Shown one piece after another: positions 17,285 through 26,403 of a stretch of 64,000 nucleotides of DNA. The position numbers and the translations under genes are program-made. The notes beneath the pieces were generated by a model that saw only the letters and a list, made by a program, of their open reading frames with translations, had not been told where the DNA came from and did no database searches. Every line of letters starts with the position of its first letter. Positions within the stretch are counted from its first letter, which is position 1. The DNA comes from Pseudomonas putida. Its GTDB lineage: Bacteria; Pseudomonadota; Gammaproteobacteria; Pseudomonadales; Pseudomonadaceae. The stretch spans positions 124,001 through 188,000 of the forward strand of contig NZ_JAETZZ010000009.1 of assembly GCF_022627325.1 (NCBI RefSeq), read 5' to 3'.

Positions 17285-18661
17285 ATGGCCATCAGCGTGT
17301 TCGACCTGTTCAAGATCGGAGTCGGGCCCTCCAGCTCCCATACCGTCGGCCCCATGCGTGCGGGCGCCCTGTTCGTCCAGGGCCTGCGTGAGCGCGGCGA
17401 GCTTGAGCAGGTGAAAAGGGTGCAGGTGCGGTTATACGGCTCGCTGTCGGCCACCGGTATTGGCCACGGCTCCGACCACGCCACCATCATGGGCCTGATG
17501 GGCGAATGGCCGGACGCCATCGACCCGGCCCAGATCGTCCCACGCATCGCCGACCTGCGCGAAACCAATACCCTGAAGCTGGATAACCGCCTGCCCATCG
17601 AATTCGTCTGGGCGCGTGACATGCTGCTGCTGGACGAGAACCTGCCGTACCACCCCAATGCCATGACCCTGATCGCCGAAGGCGAGCAGGGCGAGCTGCA
17701 CCGTGACACCTATTACTCGGTGGGGGGCGGTTTCGTGGTCGATGCCGCCCAGGCCGCCAGTGGTGTGCTGGATGCCGACCAGACGGTGCTGCCGTACGAT
17801 TTCAACAGTGCCGCAGAGCTGCTGCGCCTGTGCAAGCAAAACGACCTTAGCGTGTCGCAATTGATGATGGCCAACGAGAAGGTCTGGCGCAGCGAGCAAG
17901 AGATCCGCGCCGGCCTGCACACGCTCTGGCAAGCCATGCAGGAATGCGTGCACAACGGCCTCAAGCATGAGGGCACGCTGCCCGGCGGGCTGAATGTGCG
18001 CCGCCGGGCCGCCAGGCTGCACCGTAGCCTGCAGGAGATCGGCAAGCCCAATGTGATCGGCTCGACCATGAGTGCCATGGAGTGGGTCAACCTGTTCGCC
18101 CTGGCGGTCAACGAAGAGAACGCCGCTGGCGGGCGCATGGTCACTGCGCCCACCAATGGCGCGGCCGGCATCATCCCGGCTGTGCTGCACTACTACATGC
18201 GTTTCAGCGATGCGGTCGACGAGTCCAACGTGGTCGACTTCTTCCTGGCCGCCGCCGCAGTGGGCATCCTGTGCAAAAAGAATGCATCGATTTCAGGTGC
18301 CGAGGTGGGTTGCCAGGGTGAAGTCGGTTCAGCGTGCGCCATGGCGGCGGCTGGCCTTGCCGAAGTGCTGGGGGCGACCCCGGCGCAGGTGGAGAACGCC
18401 GCCGAGATCGCCCTCGAGCACAACCTTGGCCTGACTTGCGACCCAGTCGGTGGCCTGGTGCAGGTGCCGTGCATCGAGCGCAACGCCATTGCCGCAGTCA
18501 AGGCCATCAACGCCGTACAGATGGCCCTGCGCGGTGACGGCGAGCACTTCATCTCCCTGGACCAGGTGATCCGCACCATGCGCGACACCGGCGCCGACAT
18601 GCACGACAAGTACAAAGAGACCTCACGCGGCGGTTTGGCGGTCAGCGCCATCGAATGTTGA
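17285..18661 (+). CDS. sdaA: L-serine ammonia-lyase (single-chain, iron-sulfur)
   Basis: Converts L-serine to pyruvate and ammonia, the last step of the betaine-to-pyruvate route in this island. It has 458 residues, the usual length. The start ATG 17285 gives [20 protein letters not shown], the family N-terminus with the SSSHT substrate loop; the longer ORF adds unrelated sequence. The C-terminal domain holds the cluster cysteines in [19 protein letters not shown] and in [14 protein letters not shown]. It is divergent from cbcX. Confidence 0.95.
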   Translation: MAISVFDLFKIGVGPSSSHTVGPMRAGALFVQGLRERGELEQVKRVQVRLYGSLSATGIGHGSDHATIMGLMGEWPDAIDPAQIVPRIADLRETNTLKLDNRLPIEFVWARDMLLLDENLPYHPNAMTLIAEGEQGELHRDTYYSVGGGFVVDAAQAASGVLDADQTVLPYDFNSAAELLRLCKQNDLSVSQLMMANEKVWRSEQEIRAGLHTLWQAMQECVHNGLKHEGTLPGGLNVRRRAARLHRSLQEIGKPNVIGSTMSAMEWVNLFALAVNEENAAGGRMVTAPTNGAAGIIPAVLHYYMRFSDAVDESNVVDFFLAAAAVGILCKKNASISGAEVGCQGEVGSACAMAAAGLAEVLGATPAQVENAAEIALEHNLGLTCDPVGGLVQVPCIERNAIAAVKAINAVQMALRGDGEHFISLDQVIRTMRDTGADMHDKYKETSRGGLAVSAIEC

Positions 18662-19051
18662 TGCGCTGACTGTGAGCTACTTTTGTCAAGACGCCCCGTT
18701 TTGGGGCGTCTTCGTATCAGCCGATCGTCGGATGTCGCGATCAGTGTCACCATTGTCGGTGACACTAAACAGTGTCGTTTCTGGGCAACCTGCCTTGGGC
18801 GTGTCACCAAATTGCTCATAAGTGACACGCAAAGGCGCTGGCCCGCCGGTTTGGGTTTTTTCAACAACCCGATCGGCGAGCCGGAATTGCTGAAAAAAGG
18901 CGTCGTTTTTGGGTTTTTTTGGATGGCCGTTCAATTTCAGGCACGGCCCTTGCGTTGAGATTGGCAAAGCCCCTGCGAATGAATTGGGGCCATTACAAAA
19001 AATCAGTGCCCGCCTGAGGCACACCCTGTTTTTGTGTGAGGAGAAATCGCG
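18662..19051. promoter_or_regulatory. Region upstream of gbdR with two GTGTCAC inverted repeats
   Basis: A 390-base non-coding stretch between the sdaA terminator and gbdR. It holds two inverted repeats from one half-site: AGTGTCACC/GGTGACACT (18743-18766) and GTGTCAC/GTGACAC (18801-18828), plus a lone GTGTC between them. The heptamer ATGTCGC is at 18732-18738. The rest (18850-19050) is AT-richer with T-runs. This looks like an operator for an unidentified regulator of gbdR. Confidence 0.6.
18688..18712 (+). terminator. Terminator of sdaA
   Basis: Perfect 10-bp stem AAGACGCCCC/GGGGCGTCTT with a GTTTT loop, 26 nt after the stop. Confidence 0.8.
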
Positions 19052-20158
19052 ATGACGTCGTACACCTCCGGGAATCCAACCCAGAACCGCACAGCACCCC
19101 AGTCCATCGGGTTTCTCCTTCTGGACAACTTCACCCTGATTTCCTTGGCCTCGGCCGTGGAACCGCTGCGCATGGCCAACCAGCTTTCCGGCCGTGAGCT
19201 GTATCGCTGGCACACGCTCACCGTCGATGGCGGCCAGGTGTGGGCCAGCGATGGCTTGCAGATCACGCCGGACGCCTCCATCGCCAACGCCCCTCCCATC
19301 GACACCGTTATCGTCTGCGGTGGCGTGGGGATCCAGCGTTCGGTTACCCGTGAGCATGTCACCTGGCTGCAGGCCCAGGCGCGTCAGTCGCGCCGTTTGG
19401 GCGCTGTGTGCACCGGTAGCTGGGCGCTGGCCTGTGCCGGCCTGCTCGATGGTTTCGACTGCAGCGTGCACTGGGAATGCCTGGCGGCGATGCAGGAGGC
19501 GTTTCCGCGGGCCAACATGAGCACACGCCTGTTCACCCTCGACCGCAACCGCTTCACCAGCTCTGGCGGCACTGCGCCGCTGGACATGATGCTGCACCTG
19601 ATCAGCCGCGATCATGGCCGCGAACTGTCGGCGGCGATCTCTGAGATGTTCGTTTACGAGCGCATTCGCAACGAGCAGGACCACCAGCGCGTGCCGCTCA
19701 AGCACATGCTGGGAACCAACCAGCCGAAGCTGCAGGAAATCGTCGCGCTGATGGAGGCCAACCTCGAAGAGCCGATCGACCTGGACGAACTGGCCGTGTA
19801 CGTGGCCGTGTCGCGTCGCCAGCTTGAGCGGCTGTTCCAGAAGTACCTGCACTGCTCGCCGTCGCGCTATTACCTGAAGCTGCGCCTGATCCGTGCGCGG
19901 CAGCTGCTCAAGCAGACGCCGATGTCGATCATCGAAGTGGCCTCGGTGTGCGGCTTCGTCTCCACGCCGCACTTCTCCAAGTGCTACCGCGAGTACTTCG
20001 GCATTCCGCCGCGTGATGAACGAGTGGGCTCAAACACCGCACAGCAAGTGGCAATGATGCCGATTCCGCAAGCCATGACCCTGTCGCCGCACAGCGGGCC
20101 GATGGCTGCGCTGAGCCAGGCGCGCAACGAGTCGACCTTTGCCAGTGTGAGGCTCTGA
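19052..20158 (+). CDS. gbdR: AraC-family regulator of glycine betaine/dimethylglycine catabolism
   Basis: A 368-residue regulator of the GATase1-like + AraC/XylS type. Residues about 12-190 form the amidotransferase-like sensor domain (IGFLLLDNFTLISLASAVEPLR..., GAVCTGSWALACAGLLDG). Residues about 228-325 hold two helix-turn-helix motifs (DELAVYVAVSRRQLERLF and SIIEVASVCGFVSTPHFSKC). Clustering with cbcXWV, sdaA and the gbc/dgc genes matches GbdR, which activates them in response to betaine and dimethylglycine. It is transcribed alone. Confidence 0.9.
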   Translation: MTSYTSGNPTQNRTAPQSIGFLLLDNFTLISLASAVEPLRMANQLSGRELYRWHTLTVDGGQVWASDGLQITPDASIANAPPIDTVIVCGGVGIQRSVTREHVTWLQAQARQSRRLGAVCTGSWALACAGLLDGFDCSVHWECLAAMQEAFPRANMSTRLFTLDRNRFTSSGGTAPLDMMLHLISRDHGRELSAAISEMFVYERIRNEQDHQRVPLKHMLGTNQPKLQEIVALMEANLEEPIDLDELAVYVAVSRRQLERLFQKYLHCSPSRYYLKLRLIRARQLLKQTPMSIIEVASVCGFVSTPHFSKCYREYFGIPPRDERVGSNTAQQVAMMPIPQAMTLSPHSGPMAALSQARNESTFASVRL

Positions 20159-20164
20159 CCTCTA

Positions 20165-20187
20165 CGGGGGGGGGCTGCGTTGCAGCC
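20165..20187 (+). terminator. Hairpin after gbdR
   Basis: Stem GGGGCTGC/GCAGCCCC a few bases after the stop, running into a partial REP. There is no T-run. Confidence 0.55.
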
Positions 20188-20212
20188 CCATCGCCGGCAA
20201 GCCACGGAATCG
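20186..20212. repeat. Partial REP element
   Basis: CCATCGCCGGCAAGCCACGG: the left half of the REP core is intact and the right half degenerate. Confidence 0.55.
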
Positions 20213-20357
20213 CATTAGCTTCTACGAATTGGGTCAGACTGTTGCCCCCGCAGACTGGACTGTCCGCAAACGTTCGGCGCCAATCCATGGGGCTGAGGAA
20301 GCGCCGGCTCACCACCAGGCCTGAGAGCAGTGTCCAAACTCCTGGAGGCAGTCCAAC

Positions 20358-20392
20358 CTGTGGGAGCCGGCTTGCCGGCGATGGGGCCGGTG
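20358..20392. repeat. REP element
   Basis: TGTGGGAGCCGGCTTGCCGGCGATGGGGCC, split over two 20-base reads: a full REP in the orientation opposite to the copy at 20186. Confidence 0.85.
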
Positions 20393-20405
20393 CAGGAAAA
20401 ATTCT

Positions 20406-20663
20406 TCAGGCCCGCTTGTTGAAACTCGCAAGCGCCGGCAACAACTGCTTGTCGATGGCCTGGCGCACCGCCGGCAAAATCGTCGCACTGCCGGTATACA
20501 TCTGCTCGACCATGCCCTTGAGTGCCCGCGCATTGGGCTCGGTCAACCCACGCACCACCGCCTCGCAGGCCTGCTCGGCACTGGCCCCGGCTGGGATATC
20601 GAACCCGCGCGCGCGCAGTTGGCCGGCGAGGTCGTCCTGATCAATCAAATCCGCATGCATCAT
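20406..20663 (-). CDS. Small conserved hypothetical protein
   Basis: An 85-residue soluble helical protein convergent with gbdR. I chose ATG 20663 (MMHADLIDQDDLAGQL) because AAAGGGA lies 11 nt upstream; a longer ORF to 20864 has no support. It shows an acidic N-terminus and the segment PNARALKGMVEQMYTGSATIL. I do not recognise the family. The position beside gbdR is shared with P. putida, as I recall, but gives no function. Confidence 0.65.
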   Translation of the reverse strand: MMHADLIDQDDLAGQLRARGFDIPAGASAEQACEAVVRGLTEPNARALKGMVEQMYTGSATILPAVRQAIDKQLLPALASFNKRA

Positions 20664-21014
20664 GGCTGTTGTCCCTTTTATCGCTAAGAGAGTGCTGCTG
20701 TGATTTACGACTGATTCTGTGACGAGTGCGACATACCCGCAACAACAGAATACCGGCATGGCTGCTTTGGCTAAGAACAGGTCGTTTACGGCTAAATTCG
20801 CCGGGTCGCAACTGCGCACACTCACGCCATCTACCGCAACGGAGGGTTTGGTCACCTTCTTCATGCACAGTGGATGTTGCTCGCTCTTGGCCCCGGATGC
20901 TCACGGCTTTGCGGGGCAATTTTTTTTGGTTCATGCCAGACCTGGCATTTTTGCCAGTTGTCTGCTCATCAGCGATTGGGTCCACTGTGGGGAAACCACA
21001 GGGAGTCAATAGCG
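20664..21014. other. Intergenic region before metzincin gene
   Basis: A 350-base gap between divergent genes. The metzincin ORF extends upstream to 20874, but that part encodes no signal sequence and has no ribosome site at its start. Apart from lower GC after 20900 I see no structure. Confidence 0.45.
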
Positions 21015-22631
21015 ATGGTCACGGTACGAATTTTTTTCAGATATTTGCTAGTGCTGACATTAGTCAGCGCAGGTGGTTGTAAGGCGTTGGAGCCAGGTTT
21101 GGCTTCAGCTACGGCTGGGCCTTTGTACCAGCTACAGGCTACGCCGGCGCGCGACACGTTGAAGGCCACCGCCACCGGGAAGTTGGCCAGATTATTGGAA
21201 GATCCGGCGGCTGAGCAGGTGACGTTGATAAACGCCAATCTACATTTGCTCGATGCGCACATAAAAACGCTGACGGTGAGCGTGCCTGGTGGCAATGCCG
21301 TGCAGTTCAATCAACGTCGCGCTGGAACTGTTTTTGAAAACATCGACGGGTGGGTCGGCTACCGTCCCAATGATTGGAAGAGCAAAACGGGCTCTACTGC
21401 TGAAATTCCTGTCGACCCACTTTACTATCTATCCGTCGTGCGAAACGGTGAGAAGATTTGGGCCAACCTGACCCTCGGTGGCCAGCCTTATCGCATCGAG
21501 CCGATAGAGGGCAAGCAGCATGTACTGGTAAAGATCGACGAATCAAAACTTCCCAAAGAAGCCGAGCCAATACGTGAACAGGTGGATGTTGTAGAGCCGG
21601 TCCCACTCCGGGAACCTAGCCCTGCCCAGAGTGTGATTCGCGTACTTTTTGTTACCACCAACCAGCTACGCGAGAGATACCCTGACTTCTATGAGAAAAC
21701 GCTTCTGGCATTGCAGGACGCTAATCAGTACTTGGAAAACAGCCAAGTCAATGCGCGTTACGAAAATGCCGGCTTTTTTTCCGCGAGTTACGATGAGGGA
21801 TCAAAAGATACTAAGACGATGCTATACGATATGAAAAACAACGGTCCTGCCTTAGGGGCTGCAATACACACGGTCAGGGAGGACAGGCGCGCCGATCTCG
21901 TCAGCATGCTCATTGTGAACTACGAATATTGCGGCTACGCGTTTATAGATAGTTCCAAAAGCAGCGCTTTTTCCACAGTCAGTTGCTATGGCGTCTTGGC
22001 GCACGAGTTAGGACATAATTTTGGTGCGGGCCATAATAACGAAGGTGAAAAATCGAGCTACGACTATGGTTATCGCCATCCGGAAGATCCCCGGTTCCGC
22101 ACGATAATGTCATATGGGTGTGCGACAAGCTGCCCGGAAATCGCTTATCATTCCAACCCTCGCCTTACTTATCAGGGACAGCCGATGGGGACTGTCGCCC
22201 ACAACGATGTCGCGCGCCGCTTCAATGACCGTCGGGAAACGGTAGCGAATTTCTATGAAAACTACACACCTGTCACGATAACGCTATACAAAGGGGAGAA
22301 CTACCAAAGCCAAATATGTTCCTTCACGGCGGAAGTAGGTCACTATTACTCCTTCAATGACAGTCATCCCTGTGTGGCGGCGCGCGAGGAAGTCAGGTCG
22401 ATGAAAGTCAGAGGTTTCAGAGGTGATCTTAGATACTATGTGTATATTGAAGGTCCAAAAGGGACAATTCCAAATGGATATTTTGGAAACTACGTCGGCG
22501 ATTTTGATGTGCCCAGCTTGCGGTATTCTGCGCCAGGAAGCCTTCCGGAAGGCCTTAAAAGAGTTCCAAATTTGTTTGGCACGGCCATGATCAGGCTAGG
22601 CCTCACCGACGGAGGCCCACAAAATAAATAG
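21015..22631 (+). CDS. Metzincin-type zinc metalloprotease lipoprotein
   Basis: Predicted outer-envelope lipoprotein of 538 residues. ATG 21015 gives a signal peptide with lipobox-like ending SAGGC (Cys about residue 20). The zinc site HELGHNFGAGH is at residues 330-340 (HExxHxxGxxH), with the Met-turn IMSYG at about 364-368, so it belongs to the reprolysin/ADAM-like metzincins (M12B or M72-like). The C-terminal 130 residues form a Cys-containing domain (SQICSFTAEVGHYYSFNDSHPC). GC content is clearly lower than in the neighbours, suggesting transfer. Its target is unknown, and nothing ties it to carnitine metabolism except position. Confidence 0.85.
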   Translation: MVTVRIFFRYLLVLTLVSAGGCKALEPGLASATAGPLYQLQATPARDTLKATATGKLARLLEDPAAEQVTLINANLHLLDAHIKTLTVSVPGGNAVQFNQRRAGTVFENIDGWVGYRPNDWKSKTGSTAEIPVDPLYYLSVVRNGEKIWANLTLGGQPYRIEPIEGKQHVLVKIDESKLPKEAEPIREQVDVVEPVPLREPSPAQSVIRVLFVTTNQLRERYPDFYEKTLLALQDANQYLENSQVNARYENAGFFSASYDEGSKDTKTMLYDMKNNGPALGAAIHTVREDRRADLVSMLIVNYEYCGYAFIDSSKSSAFSTVSCYGVLAHELGHNFGAGHNNEGEKSSYDYGYRHPEDPRFRTIMSYGCATSCPEIAYHSNPRLTYQGQPMGTVAHNDVARRFNDRRETVANFYENYTPVTITLYKGENYQSQICSFTAEVGHYYSFNDSHPCVAAREEVRSMKVRGFRGDLRYYVYIEGPKGTIPNGYFGNYVGDFDVPSLRYSAPGSLPEGLKRVPNLFGTAMIRLGLTDGGPQNK

Positions 22632-22772
22632 GTGCTTCACGAACTCGCGGCGAAGACCAACAGCAACGCTACTTTTTGGATGATGTTTGTGCGAGCGAAC
22701 ACATCAAAAACTGGCGTTCTAGTGGACGACATCAATACATTGCTGCTGAAGCAGGGGCCAATCTTCCGGTGA
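22632..22772 (+). pseudogene. Open in-frame tail after the TAG stop of the metzincin gene
   Basis: The frame stays open for 46 codons beyond the TAG at 22629-22631, up to TGA at 22770-22772, with protein-like composition (ATFWMMFVRANTSKTGVLVDD). This may be the original C-terminus of a longer protein cut by a nonsense change, or chance. No family is recognised. Confidence 0.3.
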
Positions 22773-22839
22773 GGTGATTTTGCAGTACTGGATATTTGCC
22801 AGGTGTTCATGCATTGCGGCTGAATACCTGGCGAAGCCT

Positions 22840-23310
22840 CTACCGGGCAAGACGCATCACTCTGGCAACGTGCTCGGGTGACGCCAAGTCCATCTGTGAA
22901 TCCAGGATGCTTTGCAGAGCCGCCTCGGTCTTCTGGGTAAAGGGCGCAGCTTTAGGCCCGGCCAAGTCTACGTGCAGCAGCATCTGCTCACTGGCGGCCA
23001 GCACGTCTTCGAACCCCGCTCTGTGCAGGCTGTGATAAACGTGCAGACGCTTACGATCAAAGCCCAAGATGTGCGTCTGTACCCACACCTCGGTACCGAG
23101 TTTCACCTCGTGCAGGTAGTTGATATGCGCCTCCAGGGTGAACAGCGAGTTGCCGCTTTGCCCACGGCTATCGGTATCCAGGCCAATGCGCTCCATCAGC
23201 GCATCGGTGGCGTAGCTGAAAATGAGCAGGTAGAAGGCATCGCGCAGATGCCCGTTGTAGTCGACCCAGTCCTCCTGGACTGGGGTGCGGTAGGTGATCA
23301 GTGCGGGCAT
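22840..23310 (-). CDS. cdhB: Betainyl-CoA thioesterase (hotdog fold)
   Basis: A 156-residue 4-hydroxybenzoyl-CoA thioesterase-like protein. The active-site region is VDYNGHLRDAFYLLIFSYA (Asp-Tyr-Asn-Gly-His), and the strand AHINYLHEVKLGTEVWV follows. I chose ATG 23310 (MPALITYRT), 10 nt after the carnitine dehydrogenase stop with GAGGAG upstream, over the overlapping start at 23331. In carnitine catabolism it hydrolyses glycine betainyl-CoA to betaine and CoA; that assignment rests on its operon with cdhA and cdhC. Confidence 0.88.
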   Translation of the reverse strand: MPALITYRTPVQEDWVDYNGHLRDAFYLLIFSYATDALMERIGLDTDSRGQSGNSLFTLEAHINYLHEVKLGTEVWVQTHILGFDRKRLHVYHSLHRAGFEDVLAASEQMLLHVDLAGPKAAPFTQKTEAALQSILDSQMDLASPEHVARVMRLAR

Positions 23311-23320
23311 CGCTTGCTCC

Positions 23321-24286
23321 TCAATCGCCAAAGGCCATGCCGTGTGTGGCTTTGCTGGTCTTCACCGCCTCCAGCACTGCCAGCAGGGTGTCATCACGAT
23401 AGCGCTCCAGCGCGGCGATGCTGCGCTCGCCCAGTTGCTCGGAGGTGCCGTCGACCACATCGTCGATCAGCTTGTCGGTCAGCTCGGGCGCTGGCAGGTA
23501 GGTCCAGGGCAGCTTCAGGGCAGGGCCGAACTGCGACATGAAGTGGCGCATGCCGGCATCGCCACCGGCCAGGGTGTAGGTGAGGAAGGTACCCATGAAC
23601 GACCAACGCAGGCCGGCGCCGAAGCGGATGGCATCGTCGATCTCACCGGTGGTCGCCACACCGTCGTTGACCAGGTGCAGCGCCTCGCGCCACAGCGCTT
23701 CGAGCAGGCGGTCGGCGATGAAGCCTGGCACTTCCTTGCGCACGTGCAGTGGGCGCATACCGAGTGCGGTGTAGATGGTTTTGGCGGCTTCAATGGCATC
23801 GGGTGAAGTGCGGGAACCGCCGACGATCTCGACCAACGGCAGCAGGTACACCGGGTTGAATGGGTGGCCGACGACGCAGCGTTCAGGGTGGGTGGACGAC
23901 TCGTAAAACTCGCTGGGCAGCAGGCCCGAGGTGCTTGAACCGATGATCGCGTCTGGCTTGGCTGCGGCGCTGATTCTGGCGTGCAGGTCGAGTTTGAGGT
24001 CCAGCCGCTCTGGCGCGCTTTCCTGGATGAAGTCGGCGTTGCGCACGCATGCTTCGATGGTGCTGACGAACGTCAGCCGGCCCTGGGAGGCACCTTCGGC
24101 CAGGCCTTGCTTTTCGAGCGCCGGCCAGGCGTTGGCGATCCGCTTGCGCAGTGCCTGTTCGGCGCCGGGAGCCGGGTCCCAGGCCACCACGTCCAGGCCG
24201 TGGGCGAGGGCGCGGGCGACCCAGCCGCTGCCGATCACGCCGCTACCCAGGGCGGCAAAGGTCTTTATCTCGGTGATGAAAGGCAT
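23321..24286 (-). CDS. cdhA: L-carnitine dehydrogenase
   Basis: NAD+-dependent oxidation of L-carnitine to 3-dehydrocarnitine. It is a 321-residue member of the 3-hydroxyacyl-CoA dehydrogenase superfamily. The Rossmann motif is [17 protein letters not shown] (about residues 11-27), followed by the NAD-selecting Asp in VVAWDP. The catalytic His lies in [18 protein letters not shown], and [21 protein letters not shown] begins the helical dimer domain. It is the middle gene of cdhC-cdhA-cdhB. Confidence 0.93.
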   Translation of the reverse strand: MPFITEIKTFAALGSGVIGSGWVARALAHGLDVVAWDPAPGAEQALRKRIANAWPALEKQGLAEGASQGRLTFVSTIEACVRNADFIQESAPERLDLKLDLHARISAAAKPDAIIGSSTSGLLPSEFYESSTHPERCVVGHPFNPVYLLPLVEIVGGSRTSPDAIEAAKTIYTALGMRPLHVRKEVPGFIADRLLEALWREALHLVNDGVATTGEIDDAIRFGAGLRWSFMGTFLTYTLAGGDAGMRHFMSQFGPALKLPWTYLPAPELTDKLIDDVVDGTSEQLGERSIAALERYRDDTLLAVLEAVKTSKATHGMAFGD

Positions 24287-24304
24287 ATCGGTCTCCTGAA
24301 GGAA

Positions 24305-25189
24305 TCAGCGGCGCTTGAGGTTCATTTTTTCCCGGCCTTCTGCCGGGCTGAGCACACGGCCGCCCATGCGGGTAATGATCTCGGCAGCGCGTTCCACCAG
24401 CTGGCCGTTGCTGGCCAGCACGCCGCGGTCCAGGTACAGGTTGTCTTCCAGGCCGACCCGCACGTTGCCGCCCAGCAGCACGGCCTGCGCAGCCATCGGC
24501 ATTTGCATGCGGCCGATGCCGAAGCCGGCCCAGGTGACATTGGCTGGCAGGTTGTCGACCATCGCCTTCATGGTGGTGGTATCGGCCGGCGCGCCCCATG
24601 GGATGCCCAGGCACAGCTGGAACAGCGGGTCGTCCAGCAGGCCTTCCTTGATCATCTGTTTGGCGAACCAAAGGTGGCCGGTGTCGAAGATTTCCAGCTC
24701 GGCCTTCACGCCAAGCTCGGTGATGCGTTTGGCGCCGGCGCGCAATTGCGCCGGCGTGGAAACATAGATGGCGTTGCCGTCGCCGAAGTTGAGGGTGCCG
24801 CAATCGAGCGTGCAGATCTCCGGCAGCAGGGCTTCGACGTGGGCCAGGCGCTCCAGCGGGCCGATCAGGTCGGTGCCGGGGCCGAACGCCATGGGCGACT
24901 CGCCCGGGCCGATTTCCAGGTCGCCACCCATGCCGGCGGTGAGGTTGACGATGATGTCCACGTCGGCTTCGCGGATGCGCTCCATGACCTCGCGGTACAG
25001 GTTCACGTCGCGGCTGAAACGGCCGGTTTGCGGGTCACGGACATGGCAGTGGACCACGGTGGCGCCGGCGTTGGCGGCCTCGACGGCGGCCTCGGCGATC
25101 TGCTTTGGGGTGACCGGGACCAGGTGGCTCTTGGCGACTGTGTCGCCGGCGCCGGTGAGGGCGCAGGTGATGATGACGTCGTTATTCAT
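24305..25189 (-). CDS. cdhC: BKACE enzyme: dehydrocarnitine cleavage
   Basis: Beta-keto acid cleavage enzyme (formerly DUF849), a zinc TIM barrel of 294 residues. The expected reaction is 3-dehydrocarnitine + acetyl-CoA to glycine betainyl-CoA + acetoacetate. Visible are [11 protein letters not shown] at the N-terminus, the zinc His pair in VVHCHVRD, and the conserved [18 protein letters not shown] near the C-terminus. It starts the cdhCAB operon, 18 nt before cdhA. Confidence 0.93.
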   Translation of the reverse strand: MNNDVIITCALTGAGDTVAKSHLVPVTPKQIAEAAVEAANAGATVVHCHVRDPQTGRFSRDVNLYREVMERIREADVDIIVNLTAGMGGDLEIGPGESPMAFGPGTDLIGPLERLAHVEALLPEICTLDCGTLNFGDGNAIYVSTPAQLRAGAKRITELGVKAELEIFDTGHLWFAKQMIKEGLLDDPLFQLCLGIPWGAPADTTTMKAMVDNLPANVTWAGFGIGRMQMPMAAQAVLLGGNVRVGLEDNLYLDRGVLASNGQLVERAAEIITRMGGRVLSPAEGREKMNLKRR

Positions 25190-25216
25190 GGTTGGGTTCC
25201 TTTTCTGGTCTGTGGT

Positions 25217-25249
25217 GGCCCAATCGCCGGCAAGCCGGCTCCCACAGGG
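25217..25249. repeat. REP element (first of inverted pair)
   Basis: CAATCGCCGGCAAGCCGGCT core between caiX and cdhC. Confidence 0.85.
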
Positions 25250-25280
25250 TTCGCGGTGAACCCTGGTGGGAGATGACGCT

Positions 25281-25310
25281 GGGGGAGCCGGTTTGCGGGC
25301 GATCAGGCCC
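25281..25310. repeat. REP element, degenerate (second of inverted pair)
   Basis: GGGGAGCCGGTTTGCGGGCG followed by ATCAGGCC, oriented opposite to the copy at 25217. The pair forms a BIME-like unit just after the caiX stop. Confidence 0.65.
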
Positions 25311-25312
25311 TG

Positions 25313-26257
25313 TCAGTTGGCGGTAAGCTTGAGGTTGTCCGCCGCAGGCTTGCCATCGAAGGTGGTGACCCCTTCAAGCCAGCGCGCCTTGTCCTCGGGG
25401 TGGTCCTTGAGCCATTGGCGCGCTGACTCCAGGGCGTCCTTGTGGTCGAGCAGCGGCTGCATCATGCGGCTCTCGTCTTCGGCGCTGAATTTCAGGTTGG
25501 CCAGCAGGCGATGGGCGTTGGGGCAGCGTTGTGCGTAATCCGGCGCGGTGACGGTCCACACCGTGGCGCGGCCCTCGTCAGGGCCCAGGGCATCCTGGCT
25601 ATCGCCCAGGTAGACCATGTCGATGTTCACGTTCATCGGGTGCGGCGCCCAGCCGAAGAACACCACCGCCTGCTTGCGGCGCACGGCGCGGTCGACTGCG
25701 GCGAGCATGCCGGCCTCGCTGGACTCGACCAGCTGGAACTTGCCCAGGCCGAACTGGTTCTTGGCGATCATCGCCTTGATCTGGGTGTTGGCGCCGGACC
25801 CGGGTTCGATACCGTAGATCTTGCCGCCCAGCTCTTTCTCGAACTTGTGGATATCTGCGAAGCTTTTCAGGCCTTTGTCGGCCAGGTACTTAGGTACGGC
25901 CAAGGTGGCCCTGGCATCCTCCAGGCTCGGTTGGTCGAGCACCTTGACCTGCCCGGCATCGATGAACGGTGTAATGGTCTGGGTCATGATCGGGTTCCAG
26001 TAACCCAGGAACATGTCCAGGCGCTCGTCGCGGATGCCGGCGAAGATGATCTGCTGCGAGGCGCTGGTCTGTTTGGTCTGGTAGCCCAGGCCGTCGAGCA
26101 ACACTTGCGCCATGGCGCTGGTGGCGATGACGTCGGTCCAGTTGACCACGCCAAGGCGCACGTTCTTGCAGGCCGCAGGTTCGGCGGCGAAAAGCGGTGT
26201 GACAACGATGCTGCTCAGGGCAAGGGACAACAGGCTGCGGCGGATCAAGCTGTGCAT
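25313..26257 (-). CDS. caiX: Carnitine substrate-binding protein
   Basis: Periplasmic quaternary-amine-binding protein of 314 residues, paralogous to CbcX. The signal peptide covers residues 1-24 (MHSLIRRSLLSLALSSIVVT..., cleavage after LFAA). It shares VVNWTDVIATSAMAQVLLDG and AVVFFGWAPHPMNVNIDM with CbcX. ATG 26257 fits the signal peptide; the longer ORF does not. It lies upstream of cdhCAB and divergent from cdhR, with no permease or ATPase of its own, so it probably delivers carnitine to CbcWV. Confidence 0.88.
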   Translation of the reverse strand: MHSLIRRSLLSLALSSIVVTPLFAAEPAACKNVRLGVVNWTDVIATSAMAQVLLDGLGYQTKQTSASQQIIFAGIRDERLDMFLGYWNPIMTQTITPFIDAGQVKVLDQPSLEDARATLAVPKYLADKGLKSFADIHKFEKELGGKIYGIEPGSGANTQIKAMIAKNQFGLGKFQLVESSEAGMLAAVDRAVRRKQAVVFFGWAPHPMNVNIDMVYLGDSQDALGPDEGRATVWTVTAPDYAQRCPNAHRLLANLKFSAEDESRMMQPLLDHKDALESARQWLKDHPEDKARWLEGVTTFDGKPAADNLKLTAN

Positions 26258-26403
26258 GGTGGCTCTCCATCGGCAGTGCATATTGTTATTGAGGGCGGCC
26301 TCTGCGGACCGTGTGAATACGCTACGCTGGCGGCAGGGTGGAAAATCGCACCCTGGCGACCAACATTTGCACGGAAGCGACCACCTGCGACGTGGAGCAA
26401 GCA
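26258..26403. promoter_or_regulatory. Divergent promoter region caiX / cdhR
   Basis: A 146-base gap that must hold both promoters and the CdhR site. No clear operator was picked out by eye. Confidence 0.5.

Noticed and set aside
20664..20864. Longer form of the small hypothetical gene next to gbdR
   Set aside because: The extension begins MKKVTKPSVAVDGVSVRSCD with no ribosome site, while ATG 20663 has AAAGGGA at good spacing.
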